Source: Medicago truncatula
Taxonomy: Eukaryota > Streptophyta > Magnoliopsida > Fabales > Fabaceae
Length of the DNA stretch: 64,000 nucleotides
Assembly: GCF_003473485.1 (NCBI RefSeq)
Contig: NC_053044.1
Location: 22,813,591 to 22,877,590, forward strand
Reading direction: 5' to 3'
Of the stretch, positions 48,441 to 59,297 are shown piece by piece. The translations under genes and the position numbers were made by a program. How positions within the stretch are numbered: position 1 is the first letter of the stretch; every line of letters begins with the position of its first letter. The notes beneath the pieces are model-generated. The model did no database searches and was not told the DNA's origin. It saw only the letters and a program-made list of their open reading frames with translations.

Positions 48441-48860
48441 CAAAAACCCTAGATTTTAATTTTTCACACCCTTATGTTTCTTGTTTCTGAAACTATATGT
48501 TTCTGATACTATGTTATTGCTTCTGATACTATATTTTATGTTCTTCTAATACTAATGCATTCATGTTTTATCCAATATTTTCTTACTCTTTTTATAATTT
48601 TTGTTGATGACAAAAGGGGGAGTAAGACACATAATAGTATTTAGGCTCTGAGTCCACTGGGTTACCTTCTTCTCATCTCTTAACCTCTGGATTTAATGTG
48701 AATTTCTTATGAGTGATGCATTATTATAATTTAATGGACTTAAAATGAATTTAATTAACCTGGATAGAACATAGGGGGAGCTTTTAATTGTTTTTAATTA
48801 GATTAACAACAATTGACTATTAATACTTGTGTTTGTCATCATCAAAAAGGGGGAGATTAA

Positions 48861-49673
48861 TGGAACAAAATAAGCTTAAAGAATGCCTCTTAAGTTTTGA
48901 TGATGACAAGATATTAAAAGATCAATTGGATATGTCAATATTTGTTAAATTGTGCAGGACCATAGACTAAAATTTATTATGTCTTAATCTAAGTATTGAT
49001 TTTGAAAGAACAAATGAAGGGCAATTAATTTTCAAGAGAAGCCTAGTTGCAAGTCAGACTCTGAAGAAGTCAGACTCTGACGACTACCTAGAAGCTGGTG
49101 CAGTCAAACTCTGAAGTTCACCAACAAGCTGGACCTCAGACTCTAGATAGCTGAAGAACAAAGGAGCAGAAACAATGGATGTCTATGATAGTTCTGAAGA
49201 TCAAGCAATGGTACGGCCACTACCTTCAACATTCTCATATGCAATGTACGAAGCTACAGCTGTGTCTCCTTTGGAAAAGAACGGTTAACTCCTTATCAAC
49301 GAAAGGATTCAAAATCATTCCTTCATAGGACATTAACCAAATCCATCCATAAATCAATGATGCTTGATCAAGTTTCTCAAACAACTATTTTGATGCGCTG
49401 ACACTCTTCAACATCTCTATATAAATGATTGAAGACTTGAAGGTTATACAAGACTCTGCAATATTTTTTAAGTGTCATTACTCTGTCAAAATCATTACGC
49501 ATCAAACACTTAGAATTTCTTATTAACTTTCATATCTTAGAAATATTTAAGTCTAGAGTCTGAACTGTGTTGTATTTTGTGAACACCTCTGATTGAATAT
49601 CAAGTGTTCAACCAAACAATTTGTTTCTTTCTCTTCTCTCTCTATCTTTATTATACGCGCTACATTTAAAACA
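48861..49673 (+). mobile_element. 3' LTR of the copia element
   Basis: Begins tggaacaaaataagcttaaa right after aaaaagggggagatta and ends near gctacatttaaaaca. It contains gcaggaccatagactaaa, also found in the LTR at 63402-64000 (gcaggaccatagactaag), so both LTRs belong to one family. About 813 bp; end positions approximate. Confidence 0.7.
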
Positions 49674-49956
49674 TTTGTTTAAAACCGGAAATATAGCTGG
49701 AAACCGGAAATATTTGTTCAAATCATAACTTCATAGTTTCGAAAAGAAGAAAAATATAGCTGGAAACCGGAAATATTTGTTCAAAACATCATTATTTTCC
49801 TTCATAAAAAAATTTAAAAAAAAAAAAAAAAACTAGCTCATTATTTAAGCGAAAGAATTATATATTGCTCAAAATCAGTTCATTTAGTCAAGAAACATAA
49901 TCTTCAGCTCAAGTTTAGCTAAAGAAACTACTTCAATGAGTTAATTGTCATTGTAA

Positions 49957-50178
49957 GCATGGGCGGTTCTATGGCCTGGCGACCCCGAGCTCCGATCCAA
50001 TTTTTTTGTAATTTTTTATGTAAATTGCTATGAATTTTTTATATAAATCTTTATAAATTGAACAATTTTTTTTAGATTTTTTGGATTATTTGATTGCAAT
50101 TTCTTATGTAATTCCCTATAAATGTGTTACAATTTTTTTTGCCCGAACTTTACAATAATCCTGACTCCGCCACTGATC
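49957..50178. mobile_element. MITE, copy 1 (gcatgggcgg...ctccgccactgatc)
   Basis: Inserted in cattgtaa/gtaacgta; ends gcatgggcggttctatgg and ctgactccgccactgatc with partial inverted similarity and GTAA repeated on both sides. The same element at the same place is found in unit G (55001-55225), while the sites at about 27656 and 54440 lack it. Confidence 0.6.
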
Positions 50179-51474
50179 GTAACGTATTATATATGAAAAG
50201 TATTATACCCTCCGATCCTATTTACAATAAACATTTGACTTTTTATATTTATGTACTTATCAGTTATTGAGGTTCTATTCTTTAGCTCCACTAATTACCA
50301 AAAGAAGGAAATATGCATCACTTTCTGGACTTTTTCATCGTTAGTTTTTTTTACAAGTTTGAGGTGAAACTTTTTATTTTTGAGGAAAAGTTTGAAGTGA
50401 AACTTGTTACGTAACAAAAGAAACGTGTATTATTTAATTAACTCTTACTTTTAAGAAAATAAAATACAAGTTACATGTCACTTATTTTCTCTACATTTCC
50501 TTCAACAAAAAAAAAAAATCCTTATTTTCTCTACATTATTATAGTTGAGACGTTTAACATGAAAAAGGGAAATAATGCACTTGTAGTAATGTTATTATCA
50601 CTTTTCCATACGTAAAATAAATTCCATGAGTGGATACGATGACACTTCTTCCCCTAAAAGAGTTATAGATGATACTACTTCTACGTGTAAGTTAAAAAAT
50701 TGTGTCTCCCTTTCGCCCATCTTCTTTCTCTAATTTTAGGAAATTTAATTAATAATCGTGCATACGAGTGTTAATTTCTATATTTACTACCGTCCTATCC
50801 TCTCTTCCTCTCTCTCTCTTCTCTAATTTTTAAACCAGATTCGTCACCCTTCTCCACTTCTACTTTTTAGAAGGGTGATTTAGGGTCAATTTTGACCTAA
50901 AAACCATCCATCCGAATTGTTTTTTCTTCTGTCCTAATTAAATAAGTGATTTCACATATTTTCTGTTTTTTTTCCTTTGTTTTTGTGATTACGTCGTCTC
51001 TGAACGACTCTGTTTGTTTTGATTTCCCGTCTTAGTGCGGAGCTATTTGATTCAGGTTGAAAGATTAGCTTTGAGCAAGTGCAGATCCGATCAATGACAA
51101 TGACTTTGGCGTCGTCAATATTGCAGATCCGAAGACATGAGTATTCCGGAGACATGAATATAGTCATATGAGTCATATTTGTAGGCATCGATAATTTTAT
51201 GTTTTATGCTTTTAACATGATGTTGTGAGTTTGTTCACATATTCATCCTTTTCATTTTTAGCGAATTTGAATTTGAATTGTATTGATGTACTCTATCAAT
51301 TTGAATGAATGAATATCGTTTATTTTTGTCAAAAAAGAAAAATACTATATTTAAATTTAGATGGTTTATCAAAATGTAACCAAAAAAAAAAAATTGATAT
51401 AAATAAATGATTTCTTTTTTGTACAATTGATTAATAAATTACTTCGCAAATAATAATTAATACGATTTAACTCT

Positions 51475-51955
51475 TTTTTTACGTTAAAGACAAATTCATT
51501 AACAAAAGTTTAGCAATAAATCAAATGGCAACACCGTAGAAATGCAACTTCGATCCATATGCAATCTAAATTATGAAGAGCATACTTTCACGACTAACAT
51601 GCAAAAAAAATTAAGCTACAAAAACAAGCATTGGAACTAATTCAATCTTCAATAATAGAGCCAACTTATGTGGAAGATAGTTTTTTTTTTTTTTTTTTGA
51701 AAGGATTATGTGGAAGATAGTTGATGAGCATTCAACACCAAGAATTCCTTATTATAAGCATTTGATTCTGCTATAAGATTCACAAAAGACATGTCTTTCA
51801 AAAATTCCAAATTCTTCCGTATAGCTAAATCTTCTGCAACCTCTGAATCTGGTAAGAAAAAAACTTGTCAGTAACTAGCAGCAATGACAACACCTTCATT
51901 ATCTCTCACCACAACACCAATATCCCACTTACCCCACAAAAAACTAATCTTCGGG
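51475..51955 (-). pseudogene. LINE RNase H relic (unit F copy)
   Basis: Homologous to 30330-30935: minus strand shows VVVRDNEGVVIA-like and SEVAEDLAIRKNLEFLKDMS-like sequence in broken frames. An A/T-run insertion (51680-51706) with a duplicated attatgtggaagatag flank is also present. Confidence 0.65.
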
Positions 51956-52241
51956 CGATTGACACCTTAATCCAAAAAATTTAAGGGAAAAAATGAAGAA
52001 AGTTTACTTTGCATTCCATCACATATTTTGTATCTAATTCTCCTTAGTTTTTCAATACTCTTAATCCCTCCTTTCATTTTTAATTAGTTGTCGTTTTATG
52101 ACATTTTACAATAACCAAGACAACCAAAAAAAATTATTACTTTAGTTTGATAAAATATAATGTTTTTTTGTATGGAATGTTATTTTCAAACTTTGCCCAA
52201 ATTAAAAAGATAAGGAGGCATAATCATATCATGAGTACTGC

Positions 52242-52248
52242 TATATAA
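52242..52248 (+). promoter_or_regulatory. TATA box of gene F
   Basis: TATATAA, 85 bp before the ATG at 52327, with the same upstream block as gene E. Confidence 0.7.
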
Positions 52249-52326
52249 TGAACTTGAAGTAAGGTTTGCTATGCATATTGTGAAAACAAAAGATAATAGA
52301 GCTATAAGATAAAATCTTCATAAAAA

Positions 52327-52393
52327 ATGGCAAAAAACATTTTCCAGTACTGTCTCTTAGCAATTTTATGCATTGCGTTGGTTCTAGCTTCAG
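52327..52393 (+). CDS. Copy F: family exon 1 only (signal peptide)
   Basis: Standard 67-nt first exon encoding MAKNIFQYCLLAILC-IALVLAS and ending at a gt-aag donor (52394). The family intron follows (ttgatataatcttttacat) up to about 52545, where family sequence stops and the unrelated two-unit defensin-like gene begins. No family exon 2 (GPTP...CCC) is found downstream. The acceptor-like acatag at 52541-52546 would join exon 1 in phase to the next ORF: codons Ala, Lys, Asn, Cys, Leu, Leu, then its ATG. The predicted chimera has 156 residues. Either a fusion gene or a stranded exon. Confidence 0.6.
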
Positions 52394-52563
52394 GTAAGAA
52401 ATATATGAACTTCGAATCTTAAAGTTTTATTTCTTTTTCTTGCACTTCGGTTTTGTAAAAAAAAATTAGGAAAATATTTTCTTAATTAGTTCAATTGTTT
52501 ATTATATTTATTGATCCGAAAAAATTTGATATAATCTTTTACATAGCAAAGAATTGTTTACTA

Positions 52564-52950
52564 ATGGCAAACCACATCTCAAATTTCTTTTATTTCTTTG
52601 TCATCCTAGCCACCATTGCCACAGTGCAATATTCAACAGTGGAAGCAGGCACATGCACAAGTATATTCAATAGATGTGATGACATAGATTGCTCTTCACA
52701 TTGTCAATCTGCTCATGGCACCCTTGGAGTAAGTTGGAGATGTGATCTCTTCAACCTATGCACTTGTACTTTCAATCAAGATCCTTCCTCAAACAATTTG
52801 TGTCGTATTGGCATGGGAACATGCTACCAGGATGAATGTGATCAATCTTGTTGTAATGCAAAGTGTGCTGGCACTTATAAAGAAGGTTTTGGGAGTTGTA
52901 TACCAAATCAGTTTACCAAGGATAGATGTGTTTGTTCCTATAGAAGCTAG
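52564..52950 (+). CDS. Two-unit defensin-like secreted protein
   Basis: Intronless, 128 residues. Signal peptide MANHISNFFYFFVILATIAT with a cleavage site near VEAG-TC. Mature part: unit 1, C-x6-C-x4-C-x3-C-x12-C-x5-C-x-C; unit 2, C-x6-C-x4-C-x3-CC-x3-C-x10-C-x9-C-x-C, with FGSC as a gamma-core-like G-x-C. Sixteen mature cysteines. The repeated C-x6-C-x4-C-x3-C start shows internal duplication, as in double-domain plant DEFL proteins. Start chosen at the ATG giving a clean signal peptide; the frame is open for 23 further codons upstream, within the older intron. Likely extracellular; activity unknown. Not related by sequence to the GPTP family. Confidence 0.75.
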   Translation: MANHISNFFYFFVILATIATVQYSTVEAGTCTSIFNRCDDIDCSSHCQSAHGTLGVSWRCDLFNLCTCTFNQDPSSNNLCRIGMGTCYQDECDQSCCNAKCAGTYKEGFGSCIPNQFTKDRCVCSYRS

Positions 52951-53245
52951 AAATCGATTATTGTACGTGGATGTCCATAACCTTGATCTTCCACGTTCTT
53001 ATAACTCCCATTACTGAATGGATTGTTAGTGATGTTTAATTTCATTTGATCATTCACTTACTATTTGTATCCTATAAATAGAACTCAAGTTGTAATGTAA
53101 AGGACACACTTGTGAAGTAATGATATATACTCTTTTCTTCTCCCTTTATCTCTTTCTCTCTACTCTTCTATACAATGCAACTTTTGATTAATTTCATAAC
53201 ACGTTATTAGCACGAAGCTCTATCAATCGGAGATTTTGAAGGTTG
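52951..53245 (+). mobile_element. LTR-like fragment downstream of the two-unit gene
   Basis: Features of a copia LTR end: TATA-like cctataaatagaact (about 53080), gtaatgtaaaggacacactt, a CT-rich stretch, then ataacacgttattagcacga, text often seen at the LTR/leader junction of plant copia elements (from memory). It has no matching second LTR or ORF in the window. Boundaries uncertain. Confidence 0.4.
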
Positions 53246-53249
53246 ATTA

Positions 53250-54005
53250 TTAAAGGAAGGGTGGATCAAGAATTCATTCATCTATCTTTTGGGTGAAGTA
53301 TAAAATGAACCTATAAAAATATTGGTCCATGATGGACCAAATTTTTGTACCATTAGATCATATGAACCCACCAAATTTTATCATGGTCTATAAACACCAA
53401 ATCTCAACCATCTTCTCTATAACTCATTTAATCTCTCTACTTTTTTTTTTCTTTCACATATTTTGTTTTTCATTTAGCAATACAAGTAGTCTTTTTCTTA
53501 CAGCACTTTGTATTGATCGAGTTTTTAAGTAATATACGATTTAATTTATTTTGTTTTGAAGGGATATGAATTAAATTTCTTAAAAAAAATAAGTAACATG
53601 AATTAAATAAGTATTCAATTGATTTTTTTTTACGAAAAAAAAATCTAGTTGTTGTTGCTTATGTTATTAAATAACTTCTTTTTGAATTTTTGTTGTTGTT
53701 GTTGTTGTTCTTTCTTTAATATTTTTTTTTTTAATCTTATGGGTTTCTTATTTTTTGTTTTGTTTTTAAAATAAAATTGTATACTTAAATATTAATGAAA
53801 AAAATCAGATACACGTAAAATAAATCTTAAAACTGAAATATTATAAAAAAAACTGAAAATAATTTATTTAATTGAAATGAAATATAAAAATTGAAATGAA
53901 TTAAATTAAAAATATAATTTAAACAAAAGAAATTAATTAAGTATTTTGACCAAAAAATTAAAAAATTAATTTATTAATATGTAAAATATATATTAAATTG
54001 ATTAA
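53250..54005. other. AT-rich DNA without genes
   Basis: A/T runs and a (GTT)n tract at about 53690-53708. An ORF at 53329-53532 has no recognisable domain and is low-complexity. Nothing else seen. Confidence 0.5.
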
Positions 54006-54007
54006 TT

Positions 54008-54650
54008 TTCGGCTAACCTTCTAGTTTTGTTTTGGTTTTTACATGTTGTTACTAGTTCTATTGTAATTACTTTTGATTCTCTGAGTTTCTCCTTGTGCAC
54101 TCGTTATGTTGGGAAGAGCTTGTTAGTTAATATATAATTTCATTTTGCCTTGTTAAAATAAATATATTTTCTCACATGAAATAAAAAGGAATGGAAACCG
54201 AAAATATTTGTTCAGACTTTGTTGATTGGATTTGTTTAGACTAGAATAATTGAAAATAAAACTTGAAAAAAAAATTCCTTAAAAATTCATAATTTCCGAA
54301 AGGAGAAAAATACAGTTTGAAACTGGAAATATTTGTTCAAAACTTCACTATTATGTCCCTTAAAAAAGAGTTAGCTCTTCATTTAAGAAAAACAAATTAT
54401 ATTGCTGAAGCAAGTTCAACGGGTTAATTGTCATTGTAGGATATTATATATGAAAAATATTACTCTTTAGTTGTTGGGGATTCTATTCTTTAGTACCAAC
54501 CGCACCTTCAAGGAAGGAAATATGCATTACTTTATAAACTTCTATACTAATTACTTTTGCTTATCTGAGTTTTTCCTTGTGCATTCCTCCTTGTGTTAGG
54601 GAGAGCTTGTTGATTTATATATAATGTTATTTTGGCTTTTTCAAAAAAAG
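54008..54650 (+). repeat. LINE 3' tails, two copies (54008-54165, 54540-54650)
   Basis: Both carry the 3' UTR text of the LINE at 20898 (ttctccttgtgca(c/t)tc and gggagagcttgtt then tatataat). The segment between them repeats the ggaaatatttgttcaga block, so part of the upstream unit was duplicated here. Confidence 0.6.
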
Positions 54651-55000
54651 AATCTCACATAAAATAAAATAAAATGGAAATCAGAAATATTTGTTCAGAT
54701 TTTTTTGAATGGGTTTGTTTAGACTAGAATTAGTGAAAATGAAACTCAAGAATATTGCTTCAAACTTCATAATTTCGAAAAGAAGAAATATATAGCTGGA
54801 AATCGGAAATATTTGTTCAAAACATCATAATTTCCCTTCATAAAAAAATTAAAATAAAAAATAAATAAATAATAACCTAGCTCATTATTTAAGCGAAAGA
54901 ATTATATATTGCTGAAAATCAGTTCATTTAGTCAAGAAACATAATCTTCGGCTCAAGTTTAGCGGAAGAAACTACTTCAATGAGTTAATTGTCATTGTAA

Positions 55001-55225
55001 GCATGGGCGGTTATATGGTCCGGCGTGACTCCGGGCTCCGGCACAACTTTTTTGTAATTTCTTATGTAAATCGCTATGAATTTCTTATATAAACCCTTAT
55101 AAATTGGACAATTTCTTTAGATTTTTTGGATTATTTGCTTGCAATTTCTTATGTAATTCCCTATAAATGTGTTGCAATTTTTTTTTTTCTCAGACTTTAC
55201 AGTAATCCTGGCTCCGCCACTGATC
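55001..55225. mobile_element. MITE, copy 2 (gcatgggcgg...ctccgccactgatc)
   Basis: Same ends and same insertion context (cattgtaa ... gtaaca) as 49957-50178, so the insertion predates the F/G duplication. Confidence 0.6.
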
Positions 55226-55252
55226 GTAACATATTATATATGAAAAGTATTA

Positions 55253-55397
55253 ACATTCGGTTTTATTTACAAGAAACATTTGACTTTTTTGATTCATTGA
55301 ATAATTGATGTATTTAGTCTATATTTTAGACCGAATACATCAATTACTCAATGAATCTAAAAAATCAAATGTTTCTTGTAAATAGGACCAGAGGGAG
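55253..55397. mobile_element. Near-perfect palindromic Stowaway-like MITE
   Basis: The left half (tttacaagaaacatttgact, attcattgaataattgatgt) is the complement of the right half, meeting at tagtctatattttagacc. The right end ggaccagagggag resembles the CTCCCTCTGGTCC end of Stowaway-like MITEs. In unit F (50205-50255) only a remnant of the left arm is present, so this element has been partly lost there. Confidence 0.75.
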
Positions 55398-56069
55398 TTA
55401 CTTTTCAGTTATTGGGGGTTCTATTCTTTAGCTCCACTAATTACGAAAAGAAGGAAATATGCATTACTTTCTGGACCTTCATCGTTAGTTTTTTTCTTTT
55501 TTTTTTTTTTGAGGAAAAGTTTGAGGTGAAACTTGTTGCTCAAAAAAAGAAACGTGTATTATTTAATTAACTCTTACTTTTAAGAAAATAAAATACAAGT
55601 TTTCTTCAAAAAAAAAAATACAAGTTACGTGTCACTTATTTTCTCTACATTTCCTTCAAAAAAAAACTTATTTTCTCTACATTATTATAGTTATGACGTT
55701 TAACATGAAAAAGGGAAATAATGCACTTGTAGTAATGTTATTATCACTTTTCCATACGTAAAATAAACTCCATGAGTGGATACGATGACACTTCTTCCCC
55801 TAAAAAAAATTATAGATGATACTTCTTCTACATGTAAGTCAAAAAATTGCGTCTCCCTTTCGCCCATCTTCTTTCTCTAATTTTAAGAAATTTAATTAAT
55901 AGATTTTTATCCCCTATAATATTAGATCATTTCTGATTTAACTTTACCAAAAAAAAAAATTGATGGTTTATCAAAATGTAATAAAAAAAAATTGATATAA
56001 ATAAATGATTTCTTTTTTCTACAATTGATTAATTTACTTCAGAAATAATAATTAATACGATTTAACTCT

Positions 56070-56310
56070 TTTTTTGACGTTAAAGAATTCATCAAATCAA
56101 ATGTCAAGACGGTAAAAATACAAGGTGAAATCTCACATGCAATCTAAATTATGAAGAGCATACTTTCACGCCTAACATGCAAAAAAATTAAACTACGAAA
56201 ACAAGCATTGAAACTAATACAATCTCAAATAATAGAGCCGATATATGTGGAAGATAGTTGATGAGCATTCAACACCAAGACTATCTTAAAAGCATTTGAT
56301 TCTGTTATAA
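56070..56310 (-). pseudogene. LINE RNase H relic (unit G copy, shortened)
   Basis: Matches the left part of 30330-30935 (aatagagccgatatatgtgg, ttgatgagcattcaacacca) and stops at about 56310. Non-coding. Confidence 0.6.
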
Positions 56311-56364
56311 GTCCTTATGATTTACTTTTTTTTTTTTTTGAAGGAAGATGAGTGACCTCTTGAT

Positions 56365-56635
56365 GGAAAATGCTAGATATCAAGAATGATTTTATAAGAA
56401 AGATCCAAGAATGACATGACACAATAATCACCTTTAGATTTCAGTCTCATTTATTAATCTTTCATAAAAAAAAATACATAACACCCACCACCCCATGATT
56501 TCCGGCCAAGCTGAGATTTTATCGGCTAACATTAATTTTCAAGACTGTTTCTTGATAAAATCTAATGGTGATTATTCTGCCATGTCATTCTTAAAATTTT
56601 CTTGATAAAATCTTTCTTAATATATAACATTGCTC
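56365..56635. mobile_element. Foldback MITE with 9-bp TSD (Mutator-like)
   Basis: Flanked by CCTCTTGAT (56356-56364, 56636-56644). Arms gaatgacatgacacaataat and attattctgccatgtcattc are complementary. The empty site is visible in units D (about 22077-22092) and E (about 31232-31250), where gtgacct(c/t)ttgataa(g/a)tcc is continuous. Confidence 0.85.
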
Positions 56636-57002
56636 CCTCTTGATAAGTCCTTATGTTGCACACGCCAAAAAAAATTAATCATATTAGTTGGATTACTAGA
56701 AATATCTGACTTTAATATTATCTACCGGTGAAATGAGGTTATGTTGCCTAAAAAAAGATTAAATCCAACAAAGTGGTTTGTAATTCTTGACCAAAAAAAA
56801 AAAAAGTGGTTTGTAATTAATGGACAGTCTAAAGAAACGTATGTGTATCAAAAAATTAATCTTCAGGCGTATTGACACCTTAATCCAAAACTTCTAGGGA
56901 AAAAATGAAGATGGTTTACTTTGCATTACATCACATATTTTGCATCTAATTCTCCTTAGTTTTATTTTTCAATACTCTTACTCCCTCCTTTCATTTTTAA
57001 TT

Positions 57003-57113
57003 AGTTGTCGTTTTATGACATTTTACAATAACCAAGACAACAAAAAAAAAAATTGGTTTGACAAAAGATAAAGTTTTTTTTTATAGAATATTATTTTCAA
57101 ATTTTACCCAAAT
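57003..57113 (+). repeat. Distal promoter block of unit G
   Basis: Equals the sequence 100-230 bp upstream of the TATA boxes of E (31603-31700) and F (52085-52200): ttgtcgttttatgacatttt to ttttacccaaatt. In G it is now 2.1 kb from the gene because of later insertions (SINE-like repeat and LINE). Confidence 0.65.
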
Positions 57114-57361
57114 TACACAGGTTATTTCATGAATATGTTTTAACAAGGTGAATGCTAATTATGAAAATTTAAAAATTACAGAATGAAATGTGTTTTTATT
57201 TTTACAGAGGCTATATTTAAACCTCCTCCGAATTATAGGGGATATTGAGCTATATTAACTCGTAGTGTATTGTTTTTTTTAGGGAACTCGTATTGTATTG
57301 TTGACAAAATAATAATTGATATTTTTTTATCAAGTAGTTTAATAACTAGAATTCGCCTTTT

Positions 57362-57605
57362 AAAGTAAATAAGTGGGATGTTTGAGGTACAAACTCCGAC
57401 ACTAACATATAATATTGCATTGTCTCTACCAACTAAATTAAGCTAAAAAAAAAAACATAATTGATATTTGGCAACATATGCTTTTAAGGTAAATAAGTGG
57501 GATGTTTGATGTACAAACTCCGACACTAACATATAATAATGCATTATCTCTACCAACTAAATTAAGTTAAAAAAAACATAATTGATATTTGGCAAATGTT
57601 AACAT
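57362..57605 (-). repeat. Tandem duplication of a tRNA-like (SINE-like) sequence
   Basis: Two direct copies about 124 bp apart (aagtgggatgtttga(g/t)gtac...accaactaaattaag(c/t)t). On the minus strand each has AATTTAGTTGGTAGAGACAA (A-box-like) and about 30 bp later GGAGTTTGTACC (weak B-box). Not a functional tRNA. Confidence 0.55.
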
Positions 57606-57783
57606 ATGCCCCAAGGGTATATGTTAAGGAATTTAAAATAGAAATAATTATCTTAAAAGTTGTGTATTCAACTTTATTCAATTTATTAAAGTCAAAGTTT
57701 TCTTCTTTTCTATGAAAAATTTTTAGTTTTGGATTCCTTAACTTGTACCTTTATGGCACAAGATAACAAGACCCTTGATATTT

Positions 57784-59133
57784 TAATTTTTTTTTGGGTG
57801 GGGGTGAGGATAATAGGAAAATTGCTTGGGTTGACTGGAACTCTGTTTGTATGAGTAAGGAAGTTGGTGGTTTGGGGGTAAGGAGATTGAAAGAGTTTAA
57901 CATTGCTCTTCTGGCTAAATGGTGTTGGAGGTGTGTAGTGGATAGAGACGGGTTGTGGTTTCGAGTTCTATTGTCCCGTTATGGCGAGGAGAGAGGGCGG
58001 CTTACAGAGGGTGGTAGGCTAGGGTCGGCATGGTGGAAGGAAATTGTTAAAATTCGAGAGGGGATAGGTGTTGAAGGAGACAGTTGGTTTGAAGCTAATA
58101 TTATAAAATGTCTTGGTAACGGCCTTAACACTTATTTTTGGTAGGATTGTTGGGTGGGGAATGAGTCGTTGATGGAGAGATTTAGGAGACTTTTTGATTT
58201 ATCAGTTCACCAGGATTTGACGGTGGGGGCTATGCACGCCTTAGGTTGGGGAGAGAATGGGGAGGCTTGGAGGTGGAGACGTCGATTGTTTGCCTGGGAG
58301 GAGGAATTAGTGGTGGTGCTTAGGAATTTGTTGACTAACATTACTTTGCAGGAATTTGAGACAGATGCGTGGCTTTGGCGACCGGACACCGTAGTTGGTT
58401 TCACGGTTCGTGGAGCGTATCAAATGCTTATGCGGCAGGAGATACAAGATGCTGATGTCGCTTCGATTGTACCATGGCACAAGAATGTCCCTTTAAAAGT
58501 CTCTATTTGCGCTTGGCGTCTCATCCGCAATAGATGGCCGACAAAGGATAACTTGGTGCGTGGCAGTGTTATTTCTCATGAAAATCAACTGTGCATTTCA
58601 GGTTGTGGTCAACAAGAATCAATAGATCACTTAATAATTCATTGTAATTTCTTTGGCAATCTTTGGAATCTTGTAAAGTCCTGGATTGGTGTTTATTTAG
58701 TGGATCCTCATCAGGTTATGGATCATTTCCACCAATTTATTTATTCTTCAGGTGGTTATGCTCCTCGTCGATCGTTTCTACATTTGATTTGGTTATGTTG
58801 CATTTGGGTTATTTGGAATGAAAGGAACCAAAGATTATTTGCGGACAAAGCCAATACGATGGTGCAGCTTTTAGAAAAGGTTAAGTTGTATTCTCTTCAT
58901 TGGTTGAAAGCTAAAAATGTGTGCTTTCCTTTTGGTTATCATTTATGGTGGCAAAATCCCCTTGCTTGTTTAGGGATAGGTTGAGGTTATTTTTTTCTCT
59001 CTTCTCTTATTTTTAGTTACAAACAGGTTGTAATTTTGTTGTAACTTTATTTTGCTTCTTAATGCACGCCTTGTGCTTGAGAGCAAGACTTTTTGTTTTT
59101 AATATATATCTTATTTTGGCTTGTTCAAAAAAA
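57784..59133 (+). pseudogene. 5'-truncated LINE: ORF2 C-terminus with zf-RVT
   Basis: One frame from about 57794 to 58984 with a single TAG at 58142-58144 (TYFW-stop-DCWVGNE). Motifs: GGGEDNRKIAWVDWNSVC, VGGLGVRRLKEFNIALLAKW (reverse transcriptase C-terminal region), then AWRLIRNRWPTKDNLVR and CISGCGQQESIDHLIIHC, the zinc-binding domain with all ligands present, then WNERNQRLFADKA. The catalytic RT part and endonuclease are absent. The 3' UTR ends in an A-run at about 59133. It lies about 85 bp upstream of the gene G TATA box and is the best-preserved LINE copy here. Confidence 0.85.
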
Positions 59134-59217
59134 AAACGTCAAACAAATAAAAGTTTATATTTTTAGAAATACAATAATTAAAAAGATAAGGAGGCATAAT
59201 CATATCATGAGTTCTGC

Positions 59218-59224
59218 TATATAA
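59218..59224 (+). promoter_or_regulatory. TATA box of gene G
   Basis: TATATAA, 80 bp before the ATG at 59298, after the conserved aaaagataaggaggcataat block. Confidence 0.7.
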
Positions 59225-59297
59225 TGAACTTGGAGTTTTCTATGCATATTGCGAAAACAAAAGATAATAGAGCTATAAGATAAAATCTTCATAAAAA

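Larger units (their letters stand above)
36500..49673 (+). mobile_element. Decayed Ty1/copia element, SIRE/Maximus-like, 5'-truncated, with nested insertions
   Basis: In order on the plus strand: gag core, a foreign LTR insertion (36952-42673), gag remainder and zinc knuckle, protease, integrase, a stub of reverse transcriptase, an envelope-like region, a coiled-coil ORF, two aaagggggag polypurine tracts (about 48616 and 48847) and a 3' LTR. Gag-integrase-RT order defines Ty1/copia; the env-like part and polypurine style suit the SIRE/Maximus lineage. There is no 5' LTR; the left junction sits in the unit-E block, which at 60755 continues differently. Stops and frameshifts throughout: dead. 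Confidence 0.8.
49680..52210 (+). repeat. Upstream block of duplication unit F
   Basis: Shares the order of anchors with units E and G: ggaaatatttgttcaaa, a MITE in cattgtaa, ggttctattctttagctcc, gagacgtttaacatgaaaaa, the RNase H LINE relic and ttagttgtcgttttatgaca. It also holds 50830-51340, a retroelement 3' end homologous to 25440-25710. Confidence 0.65.
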
